Positions 1 to 9,275 of a stretch of DNA of 42,248 nt are shown piece by piece. Source of the stretch: Chloroflexota bacterium (GTDB lineage Bacteria > Chloroflexota > Dehalococcoidia > Lucifugimonadales > Australimonadaceae); contig JADFQE010000007.1 in the NCBI GenBank assembly GCA_022561985.1, positions 1 to 42,248 of the forward strand. The letters run 5' to 3'. Under the pieces are notes generated by a model. It was not told the origin of the DNA. It worked only from the letters and a program-made list of their open reading frames with translations, and did not search any database. Position 1 is the stretch's first letter; every line of letters starts with the position of its first letter. The position numbers and the translations under genes are program-made.

Positions 1-39
1 ATACTGGTGTTCATCGCCATTTTCAACCTCTCGCTGTAG
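1..39 (+). CDS. C-terminal end of a truncated membrane protein (ILVFIAIFNLSL*)
   Basis: Open frame from base 1 to TAG at 37-39, hydrophobic residues; too short for assignment. Confidence 0.3.
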   Translation: MLVFIAIFNLSL

Positions 40-181
40 GAACCCAATTCAGATTCGGATGCTCTCGCACAAGAAACGATCCTCACGCAGCCATCGTTGT
101 CAGGCGCATTGGTGACGGCACCATTCCGATACACCTCTGACTCGGGCGCTTGGCGTTGTCCGGTGCCATATCCTTCGATCC

Positions 182-1861
182 ATGACCTCCCCCCAGCCCC
201 ATCAGCCCGTCTCGATTCGTGAGACGCTCACCTCGATCATCATCGCCTTCGCACTGGCATTCGTCTTTCGGGCGTTCGTGATCGAGGCGTTTGTCATTCC
301 AACCGGCTCGATGGCGCCGACGCTCATGGGAGCGCACATGCGGTTTAGGTCGCCAGAATCTGGATATGACTGGGCGGTGGACACATGGGATCGGGCAAAC
401 GGGATACCAATGCCCATCCAGGGGACGAAGCCCAATGCCGCGATCCACGTCAACGACCCGATGACCGGCGATCATCAGGAAGACGACGCCCGTCGCACAA
501 AGACCGGCGACCGCATACTCGTGCTCAAATACCACCTCCGCTTCGGTATTCGACCAAGCCGATTCGACGCTGTCGTTTTCAAGGATCCCGGCGACCCGCA
601 GACCAACTTCATCAAGCGGCTGATCGGATTGCCCGGTGAGCAGATCGCACTTATCGATGGCGATGTCTTTGTGCGCAGGCCGAGCGATGACCCGGACGTC
701 CCCGGTATAGAGTCAACGTGGGAGCAGCCCGGGTGGCACATCGCGCGCAAGTATGAGGCGGGTTCGGGGCTCAAGTCTCGACGCGGGCTGCATCTTCAGA
801 CATCGCTCTGGCAGCCGATCTTTTCCAGTGAGTTTGCTCCGCTCCATCCCAAGAAGGTGACCAATGCACGACCCTTCCGGTCGCCGTGGCGGGCGAACGC
901 CGGGTGGGATCTCACCGGCGCGTCGTATCGCTACACCGGCACAGGAAATACCACACTTCGATGGGACGATGATGCTCGCCCTGTCACGGACAGGAATCCT
1001 TACAACCAGTCAGCCTCCGAAAGAGAGGCGAGCAAGCGGGGCTGGGTGCTGCCACCCCAGCGATCTGGGCATGGCGCGTTCCCTGTCTCGGACCTGCGCA
1101 TGCGCTGCGGTATCGAGCCGGACGCGACAGGCATGGAAGTGTCAGCGGTCATCGAGGCGCGCAGCCACGTGTTTCGAGCACGCTTCAAGGACACAGAGGT
1201 TTCCATCGATGTTCAGGGGCCGGACGGGACGTGGAACATGGCGGTTGCGAGCGGGACGCTGGCGTCGCCGATCGCGCCGGGCCGCGTGACCAATATCGAG
1301 TTCTGGCACGTCGATCAGGCGCTGCATGTGTTTGTCGATGAGAAGCACATCGCAACCTATGAATACGACTGGTCGCCGAGCGAGCGGATCCTGTTCACCA
1401 CGGGCCGAACTCTGGGCGACATTCTTGAGGACACTGAGCTTTTGCCCCGACAAAACGTGCTCGCGGATCGAACGCTCTATCAGCACGGCAAGCCCGCGAT
1501 TTCATGGACGTTCTCGGGCGGCACGTTCACCCTGCACCGCGTCGCACTCGATCGCGACCTGTTCTATCGTCCGTCATTGACCAAGAGCGGGAGCGCAGCG
1601 GGCTGGTCGACACACCCTGATACAACCCGCACTTTCTCATCAACCCAGTACATGGCATGCGGCGACAACAGCGCCAACAGTTCCGATGGCAGAATGTGGG
1701 AGGATGTGGACGAATGGGTGGCTGAAATCGACAGCCGCCCCGGCATCGTTCCCGAGCGGCTGATGATCGGCAAGGCGTTTTTCGTCTACTTTCCGTCGAT
1801 GCAGCGTGGGGCGATCCCGGTCCCGTCGCCCGATTTCGGCCGATTACGCTGGATCTGGTAG
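182..1861 (+). CDS. lepB: Signal peptidase I with large insertion domain
   Basis: N-terminal TM segment followed by PTGSMAPTL (catalytic Ser box), FKDPGDPQTNFIKRLIGLPGEQI (catalytic Lys box) and CGDNSANSSDGRMW (C-terminal box); long insertion between boxes. Confidence 0.87.
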   Translation: MTSPQPHQPVSIRETLTSIIIAFALAFVFRAFVIEAFVIPTGSMAPTLMGAHMRFRSPESGYDWAVDTWDRANGIPMPIQGTKPNAAIHVNDPMTGDHQEDDARRTKTGDRILVLKYHLRFGIRPSRFDAVVFKDPGDPQTNFIKRLIGLPGEQIALIDGDVFVRRPSDDPDVPGIESTWEQPGWHIARKYEAGSGLKSRRGLHLQTSLWQPIFSSEFAPLHPKKVTNARPFRSPWRANAGWDLTGASYRYTGTGNTTLRWDDDARPVTDRNPYNQSASEREASKRGWVLPPQRSGHGAFPVSDLRMRCGIEPDATGMEVSAVIEARSHVFRARFKDTEVSIDVQGPDGTWNMAVASGTLASPIAPGRVTNIEFWHVDQALHVFVDEKHIATYEYDWSPSERILFTTGRTLGDILEDTELLPRQNVLADRTLYQHGKPAISWTFSGGTFTLHRVALDRDLFYRPSLTKSGSAAGWSTHPDTTRTFSSTQYMACGDNSANSSDGRMWEDVDEWVAEIDSRPGIVPERLMIGKAFFVYFPSMQRGAIPVPSPDFGRLRWIW

Positions 1862-1996
1862 ACATTGCCCCGGTTTCGTGCCGAGGTCGCACGCTGAGTG
1901 GTTTCGCGGTAGACTCATGCCCGACCGGTCGAGCCCAGCCTCGACAGCCTCTGCGTTGTGTCGAAGCAGCAACCAGAAATTCTCGTGGAGCCGCCA

Positions 1997-3250
1997 ATGA
2001 GTTCTGAATCCAACCGCACTACCTTGTTCGTCGCGAGTTGTATCTCGCTTTTGACAACATCGATGATCTTTACGATTCGCGGCGACATTCTGGGCGATCT
2101 CGAGACGGCGTTCCATCTCACCCACGAACAGATGGGCCAGATTCTGAGCCCCGCTTTCTGGGGGTTCACAATCTCGATCTTCATCTGCGGGTTTCTCAAT
2201 GACTTGATCGGGATGAAGTCCCTTCATGCGCTCTCCAGTGTGGGGTTCATCGGAGGTGTCGGGCTTGTGCTCATTGCTCCGGAACCCGAAGTTGCGCAGG
2301 TTTCCTCCATCTTTGCGACGACCGGCACGGTCATGTTGTTTTCAGGCTTCCTGCTGATGGGGCTCTCGCAGGGGGTTGTCGAGGGCGTGATCAACCCGCT
2401 CATTGCAACCATGTACAGTGACAAGAAGGCGCACAAGCTCAACGTGTTGCACGCCTGGTGGCCGGGTGGGCTCATTATCGGTGGTGTGATTGCATTACTC
2501 CTGACCAAGGCCCAAGTCAGTTGGCAACTCAAACTCGGCACCATCATGGTCCCGGCGGTCGTGTACCTGGGAATCGTGCTCACACAAAAATACCCCAAAA
2601 CCGAGCGCGTCACATCTGGTGTCTCGACACCCGAGATGGTTTCTCAGATCTTTCGTCCGTTGTTCCTTATATTGTTTGTCTGCATGTGGGCGACGGCCGC
2701 TGCGGAACTTGGCCCCGATCAGTGGTTCCCGTCCATCATGGGCGACCTCACAAATATCGCGGGCATCAACTTCTTGATCTATACCGCAGGGCTGATGTTC
2801 GTGCTGCGACTGTTTGCCGGGCCCATTACTCACTTCATCAAGCCACCCATGCTGCTCCTGATTTGCGCTGTGCTTGCATCAATCGGACTGTATTGGCTCG
2901 GCAGTCTCAAGCCCGGCACATCAGTCTTCATGGCTTTCGCTGCGGCAACCGTGTTCGGTGTCGGAAAGACGTTCTTCTGGCCGACCATGCTCGCGATTAC
3001 CTCCGAGCAGTTCCCGAAGGGAGGGTCGCTGGCCATGTGCGTCATGGGCGGAGCGGGCATGCTCTCGATCGCATTCATCTTGCCAATGATGGGCCAGCGC
3101 TTTGACAGCCTTGGCGCCGGGGCAGCGCTTCAGAGCGTCGCCATTCTCCCAGCCGTTCTCATCGTCGTCTTCGGTGGTCTTGTGTTCTACTACAAGGCAA
3201 AGGGTGGCTACACCGTCAAAAGCCTTGGAGAGAAATCCGCTGAGGATTGA
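1997..3250 (+). CDS. MFS transporter
   Basis: About 12 hydrophobic segments with MFS-like layout; internal ATG at 1997 (MSSESNRTTLF) preferred over the 1958 start. Confidence 0.75.
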   Translation: MSSESNRTTLFVASCISLLTTSMIFTIRGDILGDLETAFHLTHEQMGQILSPAFWGFTISIFICGFLNDLIGMKSLHALSSVGFIGGVGLVLIAPEPEVAQVSSIFATTGTVMLFSGFLLMGLSQGVVEGVINPLIATMYSDKKAHKLNVLHAWWPGGLIIGGVIALLLTKAQVSWQLKLGTIMVPAVVYLGIVLTQKYPKTERVTSGVSTPEMVSQIFRPLFLILFVCMWATAAAELGPDQWFPSIMGDLTNIAGINFLIYTAGLMFVLRLFAGPITHFIKPPMLLLICAVLASIGLYWLGSLKPGTSVFMAFAAATVFGVGKTFFWPTMLAITSEQFPKGGSLAMCVMGGAGMLSIAFILPMMGQRFDSLGAGAALQSVAILPAVLIVVFGGLVFYYKAKGGYTVKSLGEKSAED

Positions 3251-3265
3251 ACATTTTACTCCAAC

Positions 3266-6200
3266 TCAACCCAATGCCATCGGCACATCTGACACGAGCA
3301 CGTCGTTGTCGCCTTCGGGCCGCGTCAGGCTTTTTCCGTCGTCATGCTTGCTCAACTCATACTCAATCCAACGATTCTTTTTGAGTACACCGCCGCTGAA
3401 TCTGGCGATGCGATCCAAGTGATACTGATCGCAGCGGGCATCGGGCTTGTCGCCGGCATCGTCGGCGGGCGGGTCGAGCAGCCACGGCAGATCCTCGCGC
3501 AGCGCGATGGAGACCGGGCCGTTGCGCGAGAGGCCCACGGACGGCGGGTCGCCGGTCCGCCGCGCCAGGCGCCCCCACGCAAGCTCGCCGCCGAAGCAGA
3601 GCGCGTCGAGGGTGGACGGGTGGAAGTCGGTGAGGCGGCTCGCCAGGAGCGAGCCCTCCCAGGCGGCGGCCGCGGCCTCGAACCCCTGGAGTTGCTCGAC
3701 CACCTCGACGAGCCCGGCGTCGCCCGCCAACCGGCTGCCCGGGGTGGCGTGCTGCCACTCCAGCAGGAAGCGCAGCAGGCTGGCGGCGGGCACCGGCTCG
3801 ACCGCGCGGCGCAGACGCCCGATCGTGGCGCGGTGGATCCGGGCCAGGATGCGGCGGTCGCAGAACTCCTCGCCGGCCGCGCCCGGCACGCCAGGCATCT
3901 TGGGCCGGAACGCGCCGCGCAGCACGATGCCCTCGGCCTCGAGCTGGGCGACCGCCTGGCGCACCGGGGCAGGCTCCAGCGCGAGGCGGCCGGCGAGCTC
4001 CTCGACGGTGAAGGGCCCGGTGGACTCGACGCGGCCGCGCACCAGCTCGACGATGGCGCCCTGGAGGTCTGCTCCTCCTTCGACGGGCTCAGGGTGAGCG
4101 GAGGGATCCGCATACGCCGCCCGGACCGCGTCCGCGCGCTCCGTCGCCAGCCAGAAGGTGCGCCCCCCGGCCTCCAGCGTCTGCACACGGCCGTCCGCGC
4201 CCAGGTCGTCGAGCCACGCGTGGAGGAGCGCCGGGTCTGGAGCGTGCTCGGCGATGTCGGCCTCGCACAGCACGCCCAGCGACAGCAGCGCGTCGTGCGC
4301 CTCGTCGGCGTCGCGGACCGTCGGCCACGCGAACGCCGCCTCCTGCACGATGACGTCCGGGTCCAGCGAGCCCAGCTCCTGCGCGTTCTCCGGCAGCGCC
4401 CGGCGCAGTGCGACCGCACGCGCCCGGCGCTCCTCCAGCGGCGCGTCGTCGAGGAAGGCGTAGGGCATCGCATTGAGGATCTGGTGCGAGAAAACTGACG
4501 GCTGGAGCGTGTCCTTCCCGTAGACCTCGATCTCGTGACGCTCGATGCGCCCGAGCAGCGCGGTGAAGCCCTCGACGTCGAGGGCCTCGGTGAGGCAGTC
4601 GCGGACCGTCTCGAAGACCAGCGGGTGGTCGGGCGGCTCGATGGCAGCGCCGGCGGGCATGTTGTCCTGGCAGGCCGCGGCCGCCGGGAACACGGCCGCG
4701 AGCAGGTCGTCGGCCCGCATGCGCAGGATCGGCGTCGGCACGCGCTTGCCGCCCGAATAGCGCAGCAGCGCGAGCGAGCGCGAGGCCGTCCAGCGCCACC
4801 GCGTGGGAAAGAGCGGCGCCTGGAGGACCGCCTGCAGCAGCACGTCGCGCGCCGTCGGCGACTTCACGTACCCGAAGACGTCCGCCACCGGGAAGGAGTG
4901 CTGGGGCCCCAGCGCGATGTTGATGCCCTCGTCGGTCGCCGAGGCCTGGAGCTCGAAGTTGAAGCCCACGCAGAAGCGCTTCCGCAGCGCGAGGCCCCAG
5001 GCGCGGTTGATGCGGCTGCCCAGCGGCGAGTGGATCACGAGCTGCATGCCGCCCGCCTCGTCGAAGAAGCGCTCGGCGATCAGCCGCTCGGCCGTTGGCA
5101 CGAGGCCCAGGACGCGCTTGCCCTCGGCGATGTACGCCACGATCTGCTCCGCCGCGTCCCTGGGTACGCTGGCCACGCCGGACACGCCGGACACGCCGGC
5201 TTCCATCAACCAGGCGATGGCCTCCTCGGGGAGCGCCAGCCGCTCGTCGACGCCCGTGCGTAAAGCTGAGACCTCGGCCGAGAGCTCGACGGTCCGCCCC
5301 GGCGCCTCGCCCGTCCAGAACGGGATCGTCGGCGACTGGCCGTGCGCCTCCTCGACGCGCACCGAGCCCGACTCGACCCGCCGGATCTTCCACGGCGTGT
5401 TGCCCAGCAGGAAGATGTCGCCGGCCATGGACTCGATGGCGAAGTCCTCGTTCACCGCGCCCACGACCGTGCCGTCGGGCTCGGCGATGACCAGGTAGTC
5501 GGCGGTGTCGGGGATCGTGCCGCCGCTGGTCACGGCGGCGAGCCGCGCCCCCCGGCGGGCCTTGAGCTTATGGTGGACGCCATCGCGGTGCAGGTAGGCC
5601 GACCCCCGCCCCCAGCGGTTCGCGATGCCTTCGGAGAGCATCCGCACGACGTCGTCGAAGCGCTCGCGGGGCAGGTCCCGGTACGGATAGGCCGTGCGCA
5701 CGAAGGCGAAGAGCTCGTCCTCCGCCCACTCCTCGGTGACGCACGCGGCCACGATCTGCTGGGCGAGGACGTCCAGCGGCCACGGCGGGACCGCCAGCGC
5801 ATCGAGCACGCCCGCGCCGATCCCCCGCAGCAGCGCCACCGTCTCCACGAGCTCGTCGCGCGTGAGCGGGAAGAGCCGCCCCTTGGGCGTGCCGCCGAGC
5901 CAGTGGCCCGAGCGGCCGATGCGCTGGAGCGCGACGCCGATGCTCCGCGGCGAGCCGATCAGGCAGACGAGGTCGACGTCGCCGACATCGATCCCCAGCT
6001 CGAGCGACGCCGTCGCCACGCACACCTTGACGGTGCCCGCCTTCAGCCGCTGCTCGGCGTCGAAGCGCACCTCCATCGACAGACTCCCGTGGTGCGCGGC
6101 GACGTTCTCCTCGCCGATCCGCTCCGAGAGCAGGTGCGCGACGCGCTCGACGAGCCGGCGCGTGTTCACGAACACGAGCGTCGTGTGGTGCTCGGTGACG

Positions 6201-7048
6201 AGCGCCGTGAGCTGGTCGAGGGTCTGCGCCCACTGCTCGTGGGTGGCGATGGGCCCGAGCTCGAAGCCCTCGGGCAGGACGACCGCGAGGTCCATCGCAC
6301 GCTTGTGGCCGATGTCGACGATGGCGCAGTCCGGGTATGCCTCGCTACCTCCAGATGGGACGCCCGTGACCCCGGTCAGGAACCGGGCGACCGTCTCGAT
6401 GGGCTTCTGCGTCGCCGAGAGCCCGATACGGGTCACCGGCCCGTCGGCGAGGCGGCACAGCCGCTCGACCGACAGCGCGAGGTGCGACCCGCGCTTGTTG
6501 GGCGCGACGGCGTGCAGCTCGTCGAGGATCAGCGTGTGCACCGAGGCGAGGGCGTGGCGGCCGCGCTCGGACGTCAGCAGGATGAACAGCGACTCGGGCG
6601 TGGTGATGAGCACGTGCGGCGGGTGCTTGGCGTGGGCCGCCCGCTCCTTCGCCGACGTGTCGCCGGTGCGCACCGCCACGCGGATCTCGGGCAGCGGCGT
6701 GCCCCACTCCTCGGCGAGCGCGGTGATCTCGGCGAGGGGGTCGAGCAGGTTGCGCTTGATGTCGTTGGCGAGCGCCTTGAGCGGCGAGACGTAGACGACC
6801 TGGATGGCATCGGGCAGCCCCCGCGGCTGGGCGGGGTCCTCGGCCGAGGGCTCCAGCGCCTGGCGCACGAGCACATCGAGGCTCGTCAGGAAGGCGGCCA
6901 GCGTCTTGCCGGAGCCGGTGGGCGCGGCGATCAGCGTGTGGCGTCCCGAAGCGATGGCGGGCCAGCCCTCGGCCTGCGCCGGGGTGGGCTCCCCGAACCG
7001 CCGCTCGAACCACGTGCGGACCAGCGGATGGAAATGCGAAGTCGGCAC
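3266..7048 (-). CDS. lhr: Lhr-family DEAD/DEAH superfamily 2 helicase, apparently truncated, with non-Lhr-like C-terminal ~55 aa
   Basis: AAPTGSGKT Walker A, DELHA box, GLSATQKP, HHGSLSMEVR, QRIGRSGH motifs; Lhr core LREDLPWLL near the end, then abrupt composition change. Confidence 0.87.
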   Translation of the reverse strand: MPTSHFHPLVRTWFERRFGEPTPAQAEGWPAIASGRHTLIAAPTGSGKTLAAFLTSLDVLVRQALEPSAEDPAQPRGLPDAIQVVYVSPLKALANDIKRNLLDPLAEITALAEEWGTPLPEIRVAVRTGDTSAKERAAHAKHPPHVLITTPESLFILLTSERGRHALASVHTLILDELHAVAPNKRGSHLALSVERLCRLADGPVTRIGLSATQKPIETVARFLTGVTGVPSGGSEAYPDCAIVDIGHKRAMDLAVVLPEGFELGPIATHEQWAQTLDQLTALVTEHHTTLVFVNTRRLVERVAHLLSERIGEENVAAHHGSLSMEVRFDAEQRLKAGTVKVCVATASLELGIDVGDVDLVCLIGSPRSIGVALQRIGRSGHWLGGTPKGRLFPLTRDELVETVALLRGIGAGVLDALAVPPWPLDVLAQQIVAACVTEEWAEDELFAFVRTAYPYRDLPRERFDDVVRMLSEGIANRWGRGSAYLHRDGVHHKLKARRGARLAAVTSGGTIPDTADYLVIAEPDGTVVGAVNEDFAIESMAGDIFLLGNTPWKIRRVESGSVRVEEAHGQSPTIPFWTGEAPGRTVELSAEVSALRTGVDERLALPEEAIAWLMEAGVSGVSGVASVPRDAAEQIVAYIAEGKRVLGLVPTAERLIAERFFDEAGGMQLVIHSPLGSRINRAWGLALRKRFCVGFNFELQASATDEGINIALGPQHSFPVADVFGYVKSPTARDVLLQAVLQAPLFPTRWRWTASRSLALLRYSGGKRVPTPILRMRADDLLAAVFPAAAACQDNMPAGAAIEPPDHPLVFETVRDCLTEALDVEGFTALLGRIERHEIEVYGKDTLQPSVFSHQILNAMPYAFLDDAPLEERRARAVALRRALPENAQELGSLDPDVIVQEAAFAWPTVRDADEAHDALLSLGVLCEADIAEHAPDPALLHAWLDDLGADGRVQTLEAGGRTFWLATERADAVRAAYADPSAHPEPVEGGADLQGAIVELVRGRVESTGPFTVEELAGRLALEPAPVRQAVAQLEAEGIVLRGAFRPKMPGVPGAAGEEFCDRRILARIHRATIGRLRRAVEPVPAASLLRFLLEWQHATPGSRLAGDAGLVEVVEQLQGFEAAAAAWEGSLLASRLTDFHPSTLDALCFGGELAWGRLARRTGDPPSVGLSRNGPVSIALREDLPWLLDPPADDAGDKPDARCDQYHLDRIARFSGGVLKKNRWIEYELSKHDDGKSLTRPEGDNDVLVSDVPMALG
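4075..4100 (+). repeat. REP-like palindromic element, copy 1 (TCCTTCGACGGGCTCAGGGTGAGCGG), encodes HPEPVEG in lhr
   Basis: 24/26 identity to the reverse complement of 16403-16428; reads AHPEPVEGG in the lhr frame. Confidence 0.75.
5174..5200 (+). repeat. 9-bp tandem repeat (CACGCCGGA x3) encoding VSGVSGVSG-type linker within lhr
   Basis: cacgccgga cacgccgga cacgccggc read directly. Confidence 0.8.
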
Positions 7049-7176
7049 GCCGCCAGGTTACCAGGGGCGTCGAGGGGCGGTTGTCGCGGAGAAGGGGAGG
7101 CCCCACACCCCGATGGCCCGCACGCCGCGCACCCGCTATCATGCGCGCGGCGTGACCTCGCCTAGGAGCGACCCCT

Positions 7177-8157
7177 ATGGAATACCGCAAGCTCGGCAAC
7201 TCCGGCCTCAACGTCTCGGTCATCGGCCTCGGGACCAACAACTTCGGGAACCCCAACCGCATCGCCGACCCGGCGCAGAGCGCACGGGTCATCCACAAGT
7301 GCCTGGACGTCGGCATCAATTTCATCGACACGGCCATCTCCTACGGCCAGGGCCAGAGCGAGGTCCACATCGGCGAGGCGCTCAAGGGCCGGCGCGGCGA
7401 CGCGATCGTCGCCACCAAGTACAACCTCACGAAGCTGGAGGGGCAGTCGCCCCGCGACCGCGTCATGCAGGAGGCCGAGAAGAGCCTCCGGAACCTCCAG
7501 ACCGACTACATCGACCTGTACCAGATCCACGTCGTGAACGCGGACGTCCCGCACGAGGAGGTCCTCGGGCCGCTGAACGAGCTCGTGGAGCAGGGCAAGG
7601 TCCGCGTCATCGGCGAGTCGAACTACTCCGGCTGGCGCCACGCGCAGGCCGACGCCACCTCCGCACAGCACGGCTGGGCCCGCTTCGAGTCGAGCCAGGG
7701 CTACTACAACCTCTTCCGCCGCCAGGCCGAGCTCGAGCTGCTGCCCTTCTGCACGGCGGCGAGCGTCGGCTTCCTGCCGTATTACCCTCTCGCGGGCGGC
7801 TGGCTCACCGGCAAGTACCGCTCCGGGACCGCCGTCGGCGAGAAGGCCCGGCGCATGGTCGGCGAGCTCCAGGGCGACGAGGCCGCGCTCGCCACGCTGG
7901 ACAAGCTCGACGCGTACGCCAACGAGCACGGCCATTCCGTGCTGGACCTTGCCTTCTCGTGGCTGATCGCACACCCGGCCGTGAGCTCGGTCATCGCCGG
8001 CGCCATGACCGAGGAGCAGGTGGAGGCGAATGCGAAGGCCGGCGACTGGGCCATGACGACCGAGGAGCGCGACGCCATCGACGCCATCGCGACCTGGGAC
8101 GGCACCGGCAACGAGGTCGAGTCCTTCGGGATGGGCGGCCTGCCGCCACGGCGGTAG
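7177..8157 (+). CDS. Aldo/keto reductase
   Basis: MEYRKLGNSGLNVSVIGLGTNNFG, DTAISYGQGQSEVHIGEAL, IDLYQIHV, PAVSSVIAGAM motifs of the AKR family; RBS taggagcg upstream. Confidence 0.92.
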   Translation: MEYRKLGNSGLNVSVIGLGTNNFGNPNRIADPAQSARVIHKCLDVGINFIDTAISYGQGQSEVHIGEALKGRRGDAIVATKYNLTKLEGQSPRDRVMQEAEKSLRNLQTDYIDLYQIHVVNADVPHEEVLGPLNELVEQGKVRVIGESNYSGWRHAQADATSAQHGWARFESSQGYYNLFRRQAELELLPFCTAASVGFLPYYPLAGGWLTGKYRSGTAVGEKARRMVGELQGDEAALATLDKLDAYANEHGHSVLDLAFSWLIAHPAVSSVIAGAMTEEQVEANAKAGDWAMTTEERDAIDAIATWDGTGNEVESFGMGGLPPRR

Positions 8158-8194
8158 GCGCGGCGTTGAGCCGGGGCCGGACCGCTCAGTAGCC

Positions 8195-9136
8195 CTACGT
8201 CGCGTCGAACACGTTCCGAAGCTCCTCCCCACGGAGGAACCGGCCCAGGTTGTCCACGAACACCCCGCGCTGCATCAGCCACTTGTCCGGGTCGTCGGAT
8301 GCCAGCCCCGGACTCAGGATGACGTTCGGAAGAGCCCAGAGCTCGGAGTCAGGGTCGATCGGACCGTTCGGGTTGAGCGCCGCCCCGGCGATGTGGCCGT
8401 CGCGGAGCGCGGCGATGAGCGCGTCGGCGTCGATGCACTTCAAGCCGCCCGTGAGGTTGATGACGTAGGAGCCCGGCTTCATGGACCGCAGCTCCGCCTC
8501 GCCGATCAGGGCCTCGGGCCTCGGGGGGAGCGTCAGGAACAGGATGTCCGTCTCGCGCAGCATCTCCCCGAGGTATTCGGGCGGCCCCAGCTCGTCGACG
8601 TAGGCCGGCTTCTCGGTCACCGTGCGCTTCGTGGCCAGCACGCGCAGCCCCAACGCCTTCGTTTGGCGCGCCAGCTCCGAGCCGACCGTCCCCAGGCCGA
8701 CGATGCCGACGGTCTTACCGCCGACTTTGTCCATGGCCGTGAGGCCGCGATCCCACACGGCCCTGCTCTGGGCCTCGAGGATGACCGGCAGCCGCTTCGC
8801 CAACCCGTACATGCAGGCGATGCCGAATTCCGTGAAGGGGCGGCCGTGGATGCCCGTCGACGTGGTCACGGTGATGGAGCGCTTGAGCACCGAGGGAGTC
8901 TGGAAGCGGGCCCCGCCGCCGGAGGTCGTGTGCAGCCAGACGAGGCTCCCCATCCGGTCGATCAGATCGTCCTTGGGCGGCTCGCCGGCGAAGAGCACGT
9001 CGATGGCGCCGAGGTCCGCCCCCTCCTCGCCGAGCACGAACTCCACGTCCGGGAAGTCGTCGGCGAGGGAGCGGCTGTCCTCCGGGGACAGGGGTAGCCG
9101 GAGCAGGACGCTATGGGTCGCCATGGCCATCTCCAC
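8195..9136 (-). CDS. D-2-hydroxyacid dehydrogenase family protein (NAD-binding), with atypical catalytic region
   Basis: GKTVGIVGLGTVGSELARQTKALGLRV Rossmann fold; GHIAGAAL; canonical RG and TPH motifs replaced. Confidence 0.85.
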   Translation of the reverse strand: MEMAMATHSVLLRLPLSPEDSRSLADDFPDVEFVLGEEGADLGAIDVLFAGEPPKDDLIDRMGSLVWLHTTSGGGARFQTPSVLKRSITVTTSTGIHGRPFTEFGIACMYGLAKRLPVILEAQSRAVWDRGLTAMDKVGGKTVGIVGLGTVGSELARQTKALGLRVLATKRTVTEKPAYVDELGPPEYLGEMLRETDILFLTLPPRPEALIGEAELRSMKPGSYVINLTGGLKCIDADALIAALRDGHIAGAALNPNGPIDPDSELWALPNVILSPGLASDDPDKWLMQRGVFVDNLGRFLRGEELRNVFDAT

Positions 9137-9275
9137 GCGCAGGCCGGATGGCCGGAACGTTACCGAGCGCCGCGGCGAGCGTCAAGCCAGCGCGGCGCTT
9201 GTTGCCCGTGCGGCATCGGCGTATGGTTCGCTGCACGAGACCGATTCAGGCACAGCCGCAGGGGAGGTGAAGGAA

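Noticed and set aside
5342-7165. 607-aa plus-strand ORF antisense to lhr
   Set aside because: Low-complexity Arg/Asp/Gly/Val composition typical of antisense frames in GC-rich DNA; lhr on the minus strand has clear conserved motifs.
8622-9275. N-terminal 218-aa extension of the BNR protein
   Set aside because: Antisense to the dehydrogenase with Ser/Arg-rich composition; a clear RBS and ATG occur at 9276.
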